DNA of 45,000 bases from NCBI GenBank assembly GCA_037176905.1, contig JBBBWG010000004.1:1-45000 (forward strand), in the 5' to 3' direction. Every line of letters starts with the position of its first letter. Position 1 is the first letter of the stretch. This stretch comes from Azolla pinnata (lineage: Eukaryota > Streptophyta > Polypodiopsida > Salviniales > Salviniaceae). The notes below the pieces were generated by a model. That model was not told the origin of the DNA, made no database searches, and was given only the letters and a program-made list of their open reading frames with translations. The translations under genes and the position numbers were made by a program. This document shows positions 21,701 through 33,924 of the stretch, piece after piece.

Positions 21701-24182
21701 TCCTTTTCATGTCTGTCCCCTGACAATGCTCTTACCTTTTATATGGTTCAGGTGAGCGCAGAATATGATGAACAATTACGAATAGAACTTCTGCAACTTG
21801 CAACTCTGTTACTGAAGCATATGTCTAACGAACTAGTTCATCATCGCAAAGAGCTAATTAAGTTTGGATGGAATCATCTCAAGAGAGAGGAAAGTGCCAG
21901 TAAACAATGGGCGTTTGTGAATGTATGCCATTTTCTTGAGGCTTACCAGGCACCTGAGAAAATTATTCTTCAGGTAAGTACTTGCTGTATTGTGTTAGTC
22001 ATATTCATGAACTTCTCATTGCTCAATAATGAAGCATTACATTTTCAGGTGTTTGTTGCCTTGCTGCGCACATGTCAACCTGAGAATAGAGTGTTGGTCA
22101 AACAAGCTCTTGATGTTCTTATGCCAGCTTTGCCAAAACGTTTGCCACTCGGGGAATCTAAAATACCAATCTGGATTCGCTATACAAAGAAGATTTTGCT
22201 AGAGGAGGGTCATTCTGTTCCCAACTCAATTCACATTTTTCAGCTTTTGGTTCGTCATTCTGATCTTTTTTATACTTGCCGTGGTCAATTTGTCCCACAA
22301 ATGGTGAATGCCCTTAGCCGGCTTGGTTTACCTCCAAACACACCACCTGAAAATAGAAGACTGGCTATTGAACTTGCTGGACTTGTTGTAGCTTGGGAGA
22401 AGAGAAGACAGGCAGAAACAAAATCTGCTTCTGATGCAGATGGACTCAACCAGGTAAGTGATGCAAATGTATCTGGTGGAAGCATGGGTGATAATGTACC
22501 TGCACAAGTTGGATCCAAGCGCAGTGGTGAGACGGCAGGGCTTCCCACCATTGGTGATGATATTAGCAAACGAGTTAAAACAGAAAGTGGATTGCCTTCC
22601 ATGTCTGCAATGTCTCCTGGAATTGGTGCTAGTGGTGGAACCATTCCGAACATTGGTACACCGGGGTCAGGTGGTTTGCCAGATGAAGAGTTCAAACCAA
22701 ATGCTGCAATGGAAGAAATGGTCATAAACTTTCTTATACGGGTAAGATTTATGTTACTCCTTTGTCTTTTTTTGGAAAATGAAGATGTTTGAAGTATCTT
22801 CGATTTATCTGTTGGATTCGCAGGTGGCTTTAGTGACAGAACCAAAAGACAAGGAAATGGCTGCCATGTATAAGCAAGCCCTTGATCTTTTGAGTCAATC
22901 TCTAGAAGTGTGGCCTACTGCAAATGTCAAGTTCCATTATCTGGAGAAACTATTGTCCACTGTTCAACCAGCTGGTCAAAATAGGGATCCCCTCTCGGCT
23001 GTTGCTCAGGGATTGGATGTGATGAACAAAATTATGGAGAAGCAGCCTCATTTGTTTGTGCGTAACAATGTGCAGTATATTATTCAGGTATTTCAATCTC
23101 CCCAGTCTTTTTAAAGAAATCCATATGTACCAACTCTTTTGGAAGAGATCAAGCTATGTTCTTTTTTCTCTTATTATAGTCAAGCAAAAAATCACCGCAC
23201 CTTGACAGTTGGCATTTTTCTGACATTGTTTTAACTCCAGTCACTGCTACAATTCTAACTTTGTTATTTATGCTTTTCATAAGATTGTATTATTATGCTA
23301 ACCTTTGGCTTCAATCAGCTGCTTGAACCATGCTTCAACAGTAAGCTTCCTGACATTGGAAAATCTCTATGCACACTTTTAAAGATGGTCTTCGATGCCT
23401 TCCCTGTTGAGTCAGCAAATATACCTCAAGACATCAGACCTATACATGCTAAAGTTGAAGATCTTATTCAAAAACACTTGGCCACTGTAACTAACATACA
23501 ACCGAGCCTAGACACAAGCACTGCAAATGCAATGATTGGATTTACATGGTCCATTGTGAAGACTCTTACAGAAGGTCAAAAAAGATATATAGATTGGTTC
23601 TTACCTGCGCTTGTTCGGGTAATTCAGCGTCTAATGAAAGAGATGATTTCTGCAGCCAATGCACTATCTAAACAAGTAAGTACGATGCAACATAAGAAAT
23701 TCCATCTTTTGATTTCTCTTTAAGATTTCGTATAAAGGGATGTTTGAATCTATTTCCCTAGGATCACAGATCTGAGCAAGATGCTGCTGCCAATGCTGCT
23801 CGATTAATGACAGAGATGGGTGCTGTGACGACAAATTTAAAAGCATTGCTTAAACTTGTTAGTAACCGTGTTTTACTAGTACCTGACTGCAAGAGATTGT
23901 TTTGGCAATCATTGCATGCTATGCTAATTGAGAAAGGCACAGATGCAAGTGTTCTTCTCACAATCATTGATATTATCAAAGACTGGATAGAGAATGATTT
24001 CAAGGTGTCTGGCACTGGATCAGGTCCATCAGCACTTAATGTGAAGGATGTTATCACGTTTCTCCAGAAGTTATCCCTAGTCGATAAACAGAATATGAGT
24101 GCTTCTGTGTTGGAAGAATGGGAAGGGAAATATCTGAAACTTCTGTATCGCTTATGCTCTGACACAACCAGGTTAGTAGTTT

Positions 24183-24217
<35 letters not shown>

Positions 24218-27200
24218 GGCCGAGGTTTCTAGTCATCTACATGATTTCTGTATAGTCGTTGCAAAGCATATGCAATATTCTTATCAATGCAATTTATATT
24301 GCAAATATTGAAATTGTGAAAATCAAATTTGATCACGTCTTTCATCATTTTATGCCTCCGGCATTTATATTTATGAAAGACATGATAACTGTTATTATTT
24401 AAAAATTATGTTAATTCTGTATTTAGGTATAACTTGACAACCAGAAAGGATATATTTCAAAACGTGGAATGTCAATTTATGCTGGGTTTGAGGGCCAGAG
24501 ATCCTGATATACGACAGAAGTTCTTTACACTTTATCATGAATCCATTGGGAAAACACTTTTCCAGAGATTGCAGTATATCATTCTACAGCAAGAGTGGGA
24601 GGCTCTCAGTGATATTTTTTGGCTGAAACAAGGATTGGATCTCCTCCTTGCAATTCTAGTAGAACAGGAGCCCATCACTCTTGCGCCAAATTCAGCACAA
24701 GTTCCGCCACTTATGGCATCTGGAGGGGTCCCAGAACGGTCTGGTGTACCACAAGTAATTAGTGAGACACCAGAGGAAAGTGATCTGTCACCACCAACCT
24801 TTGTCACTGTAGCCAATAAACATACCCGTTTCTTAAATGAAATGAGCAAGCTGCAGGTTGGTTGCCAAATTTTGATTTTGCTATTTGTAATTTTTATTTG
24901 TTTCCTCATTGCTAATTGTTTTGGGAACTGCTCCTTATTGTTTGTTAAGGTTGCCGATCTAGTGATTCCACTGAGAGAATTAGCACACACAGATGCCAAT
25001 GTTGCATATCACATGTGGGTGCTTGTTTTCCCTATAGCATGGGCTACGTTGCAAAAGGAGGAACAAGTTACTCTAGCAAAGCCTATGATAACACTGTTCT
25101 CTAAAGAATATCATACCAAACAGCAGGGTAAAAGGCCAAATGTTGTCCAGGCATTGTTGGAGGGTTTATCTCTCAGCCAACCTCAACCAAAAATTCCTAG
25201 TGAGCTGATAAAGTTTCTGGGAAAAACATACAATGCATGGCATATTGCGATTTCTTTGTTAGAGAGTCATGTCATACTTTTTCCTCAAGAAACCCGATGT
25301 TTTGATGCTCTGGCTGAACTTTATCGTGCTATCAATGAGGAAGATGCACGGTTCGGGCTCTGGAAGAGACGGCCTATTACCCTGGAAACACGAGCAGGGC
25401 TTTCCCTTGTGCAACATGGCTTTTGGCAGCGTGCACAGGATGTTTTCTATCAAGCAATGAGCAAAGCGACACAGGGTGGATACAATAATGTGTCAAAGGC
25501 AGAAATGTGTTTGTGGGAAGAACAGTGGATTGGCTGTGCAAAACAACTCAGCCAGTGGGACATCCTTGCCGAATTTGGAAAAAGTGTTGAGAACTATGAT
25601 ATTTTATTGGATTGTTTATGGAAAATTCCTGAGTGGACAACGCTAAAGGATACTGTACTTGTGAAAGCACAAGTAGAACAATCTCCAAAATTGAGGATAT
25701 TAGAAGCATATGTGGCCTTACATTTGGGTGTTCTAAATGAGGCTGATAAAAGGGTGGGGCAAGGCATCGATTTAGCTTTACATCAGTGGTGGCAGTTTCC
25801 TGAGATGGTTGTTCAATCACATTTCCCCCTTCTGCAACAGTTCCAGCAACTAGTTGAGCTACAGGAATCTGGGCGAGTTCTTCTTGAAATTACAAACGGA
25901 AATAAATTGCTGTCTGCTCCGCAGCTACCTGGAGTCCAGCCTGGAGGTGGTAATTATATAGAGCTAAAGGAGATCTTGGAGACTTGGAGGTCAAGGATAC
26001 CTAATGAATGGGATGATTTAACAGTCTGGTATGATCTGCTGCAGTGGCGCAATCACATGTATAATGCTGTGATAAATGCCTTCAAAGATCTCTCAACGAC
26101 AAATCCACAGCTTCACCAGCTAGGGTACAGAGACAAGGCATGGAGCGTGAATAAGCTAGCCTATGTTGCACGTAAACAGGGTTTGCATGATGTCTGTGTG
26201 ACTGTTCTCAACAAAATGTACGGCTATTTGACAATGGAAGTTCAGGTAATAATTTTTTATGCATCCGTTTTTTGAGGTTTTCGCTCTCTTGATGGCGTTG
26301 TAGTCCAAATTCTGATTTTCTTATGAATCCTGAAACTGCAAAACAGGAAGCATTTGTGAAGATCAGGGAACAAGCAAAGGCTCACTTGGAAATGAAAGGG
26401 GAACTGATATCAGGGTTGAATCTTCTAAATGCAACAAACCTTGACTACTTTTTAGGTCAGCACAAGGCAGAAATATATCGTCTTAAGGGGGAGTTCATGC
26501 AGAAAATGGGTGATAGTGAAGATGCAAACCAAGCATTTTCAACTGCAATTTCCCTTTCTAAGAATTTATCAAAGGGATGGATCAGTTGGGGAAACTATTG
26601 TGATCAGGTAAATTCAATCCGGGAATGGTTCAAACAGTTACCACCATGGGTGTTTGGATGAACCTTTTCATGTAAAGTCAGTGAATGCATTTGTACATTG
26701 AGGAAAGTTAGAACAAATGGGTGAAATATAGTAATATATTTTTATCCAGTCATCTATTTTTATTTGTACTGGAAGCTATTTGTTTCTGCTAACATATTTT
26801 GTCTTGAAGAAAGTTGGTATCTAACTTCATTAATCCCATCTATTGGTTAACAATTAGACATGAGGTAGCTAGGTCAAAGCCTCAATGGGCCTGAAGTCAA
26901 TGGCATTTCCATTTTTTCATAGGATTCTGTAAGAGATGTTAATGCTCAACAAAGATGTTGATTTGGTACTTGCATTTATTGAACATGGAGGGATTACATT
27001 GTTGATTGAAGATACAGCAACAGACTCATATTTGTTCATGGAGATTGTGTAAGCTGGGTTTATCAGGTATATGATGCGATTTACTTCTCATTTTACAGGT
27101 TTACCAGGAGTCTGGTGAAGAGCTATGGCTAGAGTATGCTGTCAGTTGTCTTCTACAAGGAATAAAGTATGGTATATCCAATGCTAGAAGCCACCTTGCA

Positions 27201-30200
27201 AGGGTGTTGTATCTATTGAGTTTTGATACACAAAACAAGACTGTGGGAAAAGCTTTTGAGAGGTACGGAGATCAAGTACCTCACTGGGTCTGGTTGTCAT
27301 GGATCCCACAACTTCTCCTTTCTCTCCAAAGGCCCGAGTCACCTCATTGTAAGGCAGTGCTTATCAAGCTAGCTGGAGTCTATCCGCAGGTTGTTTGATG
27401 TGCCCATCTCAAACCTTTATCTTTATTGCTTTCAAAATGTAGTTTTATAACGCGTACATGCAATTGCTCATTGATACTGATATAGAAAGTTGGTTCCAGG
27501 CATTGTACTGCTGGCTAAGGACCTACCTACTCGAACGTCGTGATGTTGCTGCAAGGGGTGTAAATGCTGCTGTTAGATCTCAACCTGCTGCTTCCACCAG
27601 CGGCAATGCTAATACAAGTACTGGAGAAGGCAGTTCTGTATCGGCTAGTAATAACTCTCAAGATAATGCAAGTGCTCAGACTGGTTCCAGTACTGCAGCA
27701 CATGAAGGTGCTGCAAACTCGGCACAGGAAGAAAGAGCTCCTGCAAATGACACGTCAGGTTCGGAGAATGTACCCGCTACAGGAGATCAAGGAGCCAGTC
27801 GTAGAAACATGGTTTCTGGTTGGCCTGGTTCAGCTGTTTCTGCTTTTGAAGCTGCCAAAGATATTATGGAAGCCCTGAGGGCAAAGCATCCAAACTTGGC
27901 TAGTGAGCTCGAGGTAGGTTCTTAACCACCTTTTCTCCTGGACCACTTCCCTATAGAGAAATGTGGCCATTGTTTGCATATTGTTACTTTTTGGCTTGTG
28001 ATTGCTTTCTGACTTGACCTATCTTAAGTAAATTGTTGAATACGTAGCAAAAGTGTGTTGAATGAAGGTTAAAACTGATGGATATTTTTAAAGCATTTTG
28101 TGGGCCCTTTTTTTTAACTCTTAGCCTACCTGTTATCCTTGTAGGTGATGCTGACAGAAATAGGAGCAAGGTTTGTTCCTCTTCCAGAAGAACGCCTTTT
28201 GGCAGTCGTGCATGCCTTATTACATCGTTGCTACAAGTATCCAACTGCAACAACTGCTGAGGTGCCTCAATCATTGAAGAAAGAGCTTGCAGGTGTTTGT
28301 CGAGCTTGCTTCTCGACAGACACTGTCACAAAGCATCAAGATTTTGTGCAGGAGTATAAGAAAGACTTTGAAAGGGACCTAGATCCTGAAAGTGCGGCAA
28401 CCTTTCCCGCAACTTTAACAGAATTGACAGAAAGGTTGAAACATTGGAAAGGTGTACTGCAAGGAAATGTTGAAGATCGACTTCCAGCCATATTGAAACT
28501 TGAGGAGGAGAGCGTGCAACTCCGGGAGTTTCATGTCCTTGATATTGAAGTACCGGGGCAGTACTTCAATGATCAGGTAGTGTTTTTAGTGATGGACCGG
28601 ATATAATTTCTTTGTGAGCTTTTGTTTGTAACCCATCTGCCTTCAATTCTGCAGGAAGTTGCTCCTGATCATACAGTAAAGCTTGACAGGATTGGTGCTG
28701 ATGTACCCATCGTCAGGAGGCATGGGAGTAGTCATCGCAGGATTACCATGATCGGCAGTGATGGATCCCTTTCTCATTTTCTAGTTCAGACATCCTTAAC
28801 ACCTAGTGCTCGTAGTGATGAACGAATGGTGCAGCTTTTCCGTGTCTTGAATCGTCTCTTTGATAAAAATAAGGAGTCTAGGCGCAGGCATTTAGCCTTC
28901 AATACTCCTATCATTATTCCTGTTTGGCCTCAGGTAAGTGCTTCACTTCTATGTTGCAACTATCTCATTGATGCTGACATTGTATCTTCTGTGTCAAAAA
29001 CATTCCAATATTCCTTTTGATAGATCTATCTTGGCTTTCATAGGTACGCCTGGTTGAGGATGATCCTATGTATAGCACTTTTGGCGAAGTTTATGAGATT
29101 AACTGTGCACGATATGGGCGAGAAGCTGATTTACCAATTACACACTTCAAAGATAGGCTTAATCAAGCAATCACCGGACAACTTTCCAACGAAGATATTG
29201 TGGATCTTCGGCTCCACACATATAATGAGATCACACAAAATTATGTGACAGAAAATGTGTTTTCACAGTACATGTATAAAACGCTTCCAAGCTGTAATCA
29301 TCTCTGGACATTCAAGAAGCAGTTTGCAGTGCAGCTGGCATTATCAGGCTTTATGTCATATATGCTACAGATTGGTGGGAGGTCTCCAAATAAGATTCTG
29401 TTTGCTAAGAATACTGGCAAAGTTTTTCAGAATGACTTCCATCCTGGTAAATATCAAAAGCTTTCTTATATGACTGATCTTACTGTAGGATGCTTATTTT
29501 TTTTTCCTGGGTCACTAATGCAGGATATGATGGAAATGGAGTAGTAGAGTTTTCGGAACCTGTGCCATTCAGACTTACACGCAATCTGCAAACGTTTTTC
29601 ACTCCGTTTATTGTTGAAGGTCTCTTCGTTTCTTCCATGTGTGCAGCTGCACAGTCTATTGTTGCACCAAAGGTAATTTTTCTGTCTATTATGATTGCTA
29701 TCAGGTCAACCGTCTTGTTCTAAGCTTTGTCGAGAGCTGATTTCTTGTTCTCAATAGACTCAAGAATTAAGGAACTGCCTAAAATAATTGAGTTTCATTA
29801 GCATATTCATAGTATTTTTGTGCAAGCTGGCTCCAGTAGATTCAATTTAAGATTTTTGCTGTACTTTCGGAGCTGTAAACCCACAAACTAGCAGAATTTC
29901 ATGCAGTTCTGTTCGTCTAAAGTGTCAATTAAGGACAACGTTAATTTAATCTATTTTGTTTCATGAAACAACAAATACAATCTTGTGAGAGAACCTTCCG
30001 AGGTATGATTGATTTAGCGCAAAGGTTGTGACCTCCCATGATCTTCATTGTGCCATTAGAAACAAACGTAATACTGAGACAAAATATTGGAATGCATTCC
30101 TATTTAAACATGGGATGTGGAATTAAAGCCCAAGGGGTGTCCTTTTCATTGCAGAGTCAGCATATGCGTTATCAGCTTGCGATGTTTTTCCGTGATGAGC

Positions 30201-30655
30201 TTGTGTCGTGGTCATGGAGACGCCCTCCTGGGATGCCAAACGCGCCTGCGGCTGGAGGTATAGGTTCTGCAGAATTGAAGCAAAGAGTGACATCGAATGT
30301 CGATCAGGTTCTAACACGAATCAGGAACATTGCTCCTCAGACATTCCCCGAGGAGGTAAATCCAAGCACCTTTTATGCTGTTCTCCGATCCGTCTTTCGT
30401 GAAATCCCAATTTCTTATACAGGAAAAAGGCTTATGGGATACATACACTAGGGTATTTGGAAGTCTAAAAACGATTACACGGTATTCTGGTGATCATGTT
30501 GAAAACATGGGGAAATTCTGGTGATTTTTTTTCAGGATGAGAACATGCCGGAGGCTTTGCAATCGGTCCAGCTGGGTGTCACGGAATTAGTGGAAGCTGC
30601 TCTTCGGCCAAAGAATTTGTGTATGATGGATCCTACTTGGCACCCGTGGTTTTGA
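12784..30655 (+). CDS. TRA1: TRRAP/TRA1, PIKK-family pseudokinase scaffold of SAGA and NuA4 (3868 aa, 36 exons)
   Basis: Tra1/TRRAP is the huge activator-binding scaffold of the SAGA and NuA4 histone acetyltransferase complexes in the nucleus. The start MIPVSNFEQHARKFLEPEL matches plant TRA1 N-termini. Exons: 12784-12841, 13391-13767, 14247-14594, 14679-14804, 14899-14984, 15270-15378, 15482-15577, 15698-15760, 15861-15920, 16062-16133, 16318-16399, 16473-16582, 16683-17915, 18023-19009, 19102-19437, 19528-19786, 20369-20591, 20718-21108, 21189-21338, 21442-21660, 21752-21973, 22049-22741, 22824-23087, 23319-23675, 23762-24171, 24427-24856, 24950-26245, 26347-26607, 27099-27389, 27500-27913, 28145-28576, 28655-28933, 29044-29446, 29524-29672, 30155-30355, 30536-30655. 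All phases agree; all introns are GT-AG except 16583-16682 (GC-AG). Residues 1-2450 are HEAT-like helices, 2500-3200 FAT, 3490-3790 the kinase-like domain, 3835-3868 FATC ending PTWHPWF. Length equals human TRRAP and plant TRA1. Confidence 0.97.
16583..16682 (+). other. TRA1: GC-AG intron in TRA1
   Basis: The exon ends ...MREDE at GATGAG and continues GCAAGTATATG. The next exon starts after CTTTTAG with VRLAMGILKSG. Joining GAG to GTA keeps the conserved family order MREDE-VR. Use of the nearby GT in CAAGTATATG would shift the frame. The donor is therefore GC with otherwise ideal consensus (GAG/GCAAGT), as is usual for GC donors. Confidence 0.85.
22454..22823 (+). other. TRA1: potential in-frame exitron in TRA1
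   Basis: Inside the coding exon at 22049-22741 lies a perfect donor, AACCAG/GTAAGTGATG. Splicing from it to the ordinary acceptor at 22823 removes 96 codons plus the normal 82-bp intron, and both sides are in phase 0. The deleted residues, about 2005-2100, include a Ser/Gly-rich linker and the basic cluster SKRVKTE. They also include the conserved block EEFKPNAAMEEMVINFLIR, so the full-length form is surely the main one. Confidence 0.45.
24184..24214. repeat. (TC)n microsatellite in a TRA1 intron
   Basis: About 15 CT/TC dinucleotides lie just after the donor AG/GTTAGT at 24172. No coding effect. Confidence 0.95.
27500..27913 (+). other. TRA1: low-complexity linker exon of TRA1 between FAT and kinase-like domain
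   Basis: After the conserved ALYCWLRTYLLERRDV, the exon codes for about 85 residues very rich in Ser, Ala, Asn, Gly and Thr (residues about 3225-3310). Conserved sequence returns as GSAVSAFEAAKDIMEALRAK. It is in frame and unbroken. Disordered insertions at this place are expected in plant TRA1. The exon is preceded by an unusually tight acceptor, GGTTCCAG at 27499, chosen to restore the conserved YPQ-ALY junction. Confidence 0.75.
29044..29672 (+). other. TRA1: TRA1 kinase-like core with lost catalytic residues
   Basis: Where active PIKKs have a GDRHxxN catalytic loop, this protein has QIGGRSPNKILFAKNTG. The following metal-binding DFG position reads FQNDFHPGYDGNG. The catalytic Asp and Asn are absent, so the domain is a pseudokinase, as in all known TRRAP/Tra1 proteins. 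Confidence 0.8.
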
Positions 30656-31620
30656 TACACTGTCATTATGCTTCCGATGCATCACCAACACTTCCCGATT
30701 TATCATCACCTGGAAGCGCATTGTATAAGTTGTACAGTGTAATGTGAACTGCAACACTTGTAGACCACCTCCCGCAGCATTTAGCTCGATATCTGTACAT
30801 GTAAATTTGGTAGTGCCCATTTTTTGCCAAAAAAAAACAAAAAAGAGGAGGTGGAAGATGCTATACATACACAGATGAGCTGTGTTTTGGAGGTGTGATG
30901 AATGTAAAACAGCCATTCGAAATAGAAAAAAAAAAAAGCGGAATTTGTTGTATGCAAAAACGTGGAAAGCTGTTGTTTCTCGGTGCATATATTTTCATTT
31001 TCACAAAGGCCTCTACTATATGTGATTGGTTGGATCACACCAAATTGCTTCCTACTTTGGATATTGTTTTCCTGCAAAAGAGTACCACAGTATTGCCATA
31101 TCATTGAGGGAAATGGCAGCGATTAACTAATACAAACATTAGATCATTACTCCCGCTATTCAAATTCCTGGAGACGGAGCTGGAAATGAGCATTTCAAAG
31201 TCCTGGAAATGAGCTGGAAATGAGCATTTCATCCCCTTGTGTCAACCATTAGCGAAAATGGAAAACAGATTTCAGGCCACTGGCATACTACATGAAGTAC
31301 ATACAGCAAGAAGAAAAAGAGAACATGCTGCTCATCACAACAAACAAGAACCAGGTGGGGAGTTGTTTTGGGGCACAAATCGAATCAAGAGTTTTTATAT
31401 CGAATTCGCATCAAACTATGTATACAACTTGTTTCAGCCATGCTTGCTTTCAAAGAAGAAGAGATGGTAAAAATCAACCAGAAGTCTGCTACGAATTTGC
31501 CAACGCCATTTGCCTGCCTACTCAAGGAACCAAAAAAAAATGTTGTGGGGTGCCATTGCTCACCATTTTTAGTACACATGTTATTCCCACAGAGAAAACA
31601 GAAGATTTCGAATCCTTTTT
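30656..31620. other. TRA1 3' UTR/flank, and 3' flank of the convergent plastid-protein gene
   Basis: No coding exon is seen. A-runs occur at about 30829-30843 and 30926-30938. GAGCTGGAAATGAGCATTTCA is directly repeated at about 31177 and 31211. The TRA1 stop (30655) and the minus-strand gene stop (31621) are about 970 bp apart, so the two genes converge. Confidence 0.55.
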
Positions 31621-33758
31621 CTATACAAGGCTCATGTTCCTCAATCTCTTCTTTGCTTGTGGTTGAGGCTGTTTCGGCCGAGGCGGCCTCGGCCTCACAG
31701 GGATTTCGTAATCGTCAGGCATCTTCCTCACGCGGAACCCACGGCTCACAAATCTGATAATATTTCTGAAAAATGCTAGCATATTCTTTGGTCCATGTGC
31801 AATCAGCAAATACTGCAGAAAAACAAGCCATTCAAGCTTGGTGGGTGAGATTCTGAATAGTCCACAACCAACATGATATGCAGAATGTATGGATTTAGTT
31901 AGTATACATGATTAGATTGGATTGGTATTGTCTGTGCTCATACATATTGCTCAGCGCAAGTTTATGTTATGTTTTCTTGTTTAAGCTATTTCTTTCGCAA
32001 GCACATACATAGTTTCATGTTATGAATCTGCAAAGTTTAGAATCTTGCTCCCAAGCTCATCTAAACTTGCTCCCAAGCTCACAACACCACATGGACTCAC
32101 TTGAAACAACACCAAATCTCTGACATGGAGCATGAAACCAACACTCCAACACATCTCACGGCTGTACATTTCATCATAAGATGTTATATTAAAAGAAACA
32201 CTGTCATCCATCACGATTATTTTGTGCCATTAGTGTAATTTGTAAGTTTCGGCCATTTGTAACCAGGGTTTTGGGGTTTAGCATGGGTCTCTAAAAGCAT
32301 GACAGTGCACAATTGTAATCCCCCTTCTATTCCATATGCCGAGCCTCCTCCCGTAGGGCCAAAATCAATTTCTTATCAAGTCGAGAAAAAGAATTTACGC
32401 TCTTCCCTTCTTGCATCGATTTCTACAGCATGTTAAACTCATGATTTTATGGCCTTGCAAACAGGTGACTCTTTATGCATTATCCTCCAGAATCTACCAA
32501 TTTTTGTTCCTTATATTTCTTGAAGCTCAGCTCTTTCGGTTCGAATCGCTGGTGCGATTCAGAGCAACACATGAAGATCTATTACACACACACACACATA
32601 CATACATACATACATACATACATACATACAAATTGAAACAGATGAAAGGGGAAGGGACGATACATACAAACAAGATGAGTGAAGTGGTTGCCATGGAAAC
32701 TTCGCCGAATTCTCTCCAATCAAAGGGTTCCTCGTCTCCCTCGCCTCCTCCCATGTCGCCATAGCCTCCTCCTCCTCCATCCCCGCCTCCACCTCTACCT
32801 CCATCGCTGCCTCCTCCTCCCCCTTCTGACCCCTCTCTCTTCCTTATCTCTTCCTCCCACTTCTTCGCAAGGCTCTTCTTTCCCTCAAACGCTTGCTCCA
32901 ACGCTTTCCTTGCAGCATCCTGTGCACAGAAAGGGAGTGGATGGGAAATCGCTAAGTACATGAGCCTCATAAACATAGCATTGCATATTTGCATTTCAAC
33001 AGTGAAAACTTGTTCTTCCCCACGAATAGCTTTAGCGCTGTTGCATTCTACGGCTTTTCTTGTTTCCAACAGCTTGCTTGTTTGCTTTGAAAGAGAGCGG
33101 CACTGTTTTCGGGTTTGCTTTTGTTCCAAGGGAAAGCCTTTCTGCATAAACCCTAACTTGGCAATTGTTTTCCCCATCAAAGCTCGCTAATGCTGTCATG
33201 AGCAAGACAATCAGCTGAATCTTTCCTCAGCGCTCTTCACATTGACACGGCTGAAAGATTTCCCATGAACCAGGCAAGGAGGGTGCTGCGCTTCTTCCCC
33301 CGTGTTTCTTCCTTTCTTCCTCGGATTATGCAGCTGAAGCAGCAATTCCGATGCCCTATCCAATTTGCCATCGCTACCGATCGGTTTACACGAAGCGCAC
33401 GGCCCCAGAAACGGAGACGGAGACTGGTTTGGATTCCACACCTCGTCTCTGTGCACACGGGTACGTTTCATCTGCCTCTTGCCTCTCGCTGAGAAGAGGA
33501 GAGAAAGAAAGGAAGGAGGAAAGAAAGAAGGTGGGGGTTTGGGCGGGCTCTCACCTCTTTGCTGTCGCCAGCGGCGCAGGTTATCCTGCATCTGTTGGAT
33601 TTGGGCAGGGTGGGGTTGAAGCGATGAAGGGATGCCCGTGAGGAGCCATGGAAGCAGAAGAAGAAGGAGCAGGGCTTGAAGGCAGATGCAGAGCAAGAAG
33701 AAGAAGGAGAAGAAGAAGAAGAAGAAGGAACAGAGAAGCTCTGTTCTAGCACCAACAT
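31621..33758 (-). CDS. plastid-targeted glycine-rich single-pass membrane protein (215 aa, 3 exons)
   Basis: Three minus-strand exons join in phase 0: 33758-33555, 32919-32668 and 31812-31621, with donors AAAGAG/GTGAGA and TTGTTT/GTATGT and acceptors GTGCACAG and TTTCTGCAG. Residues 1-60 are Ser-rich with Arg/Lys and almost no acids, ending RCRITCAAG, which looks like a plastid transit peptide with its cleavage site. Residues 69-95 (DAARKALEQAFEGKKSLAKKWEEEI) form a charged amphipathic helix. A Gly-rich linker with acidic residues follows. About residues 142-165 (TTSLILFYLLIAHG) make one membrane span created across the last splice junction. The tail is basic and Pro-rich (RPRPPRPKQPQPQ). I recall plant plastid proteins with a similar DAARKALE-x(n)-Gly-rich-membrane-span plan, but not an established function. 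The leader is (GAA)n-rich. Confidence 0.75.
32584..32635. repeat. CA / CATA microsatellite
   Basis: (AC)n passes into (CATA)n. It lies in the second intron of the minus-strand plastid-protein gene, close to the donor at 32667. Confidence 0.95.
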
Positions 33759-33890
33759 CGCTGAAGAAGAAACACAGAGAAACAGGGGAGAGAAGAGATG
33801 GCTTCTTCTTCTTCTTCTTTCTTCTTCTTCTTCTTCTTCTTCTTTCTTCTTCTTCTTCTTCTTCTTCTTCTTCTTCCTTGTCTTTCTTTC
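33655..33890. repeat. GAA/CTT trinucleotide tracts flanking the plastid-protein start
   Basis: GAAGAAG runs at about 33655-33735 fall in the coding exon and give the poly-Ser stretches on the minus strand. (CTT)n runs at about 33800-33886 form a purine-rich GAA leader on the minus strand just upstream of the ATG at 33758. Confidence 0.9.
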
Positions 33891-33924
33891 TAAACACTTT
33901 GTGATGTTTCCCAGATCCAGATTA

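Noticed and set aside
24857..24949. Coding continuation through the in-frame 93-bp segment in TRA1
   Set aside because: The segment is open and in frame, but it reads hydrophobic VGCQILILLFVIFIC, has GT-AG borders, and interrupts the conserved LQ-VADLVIPLRELAHTDANVAY order.
32527..32667. Extension of the plastid protein past 32668 into a Cys/Tyr/Val-rich tail
   Set aside because: It is the translated CATA microsatellite; a strong GTATGT donor at 32667 joins in phase to the exon at 31812.
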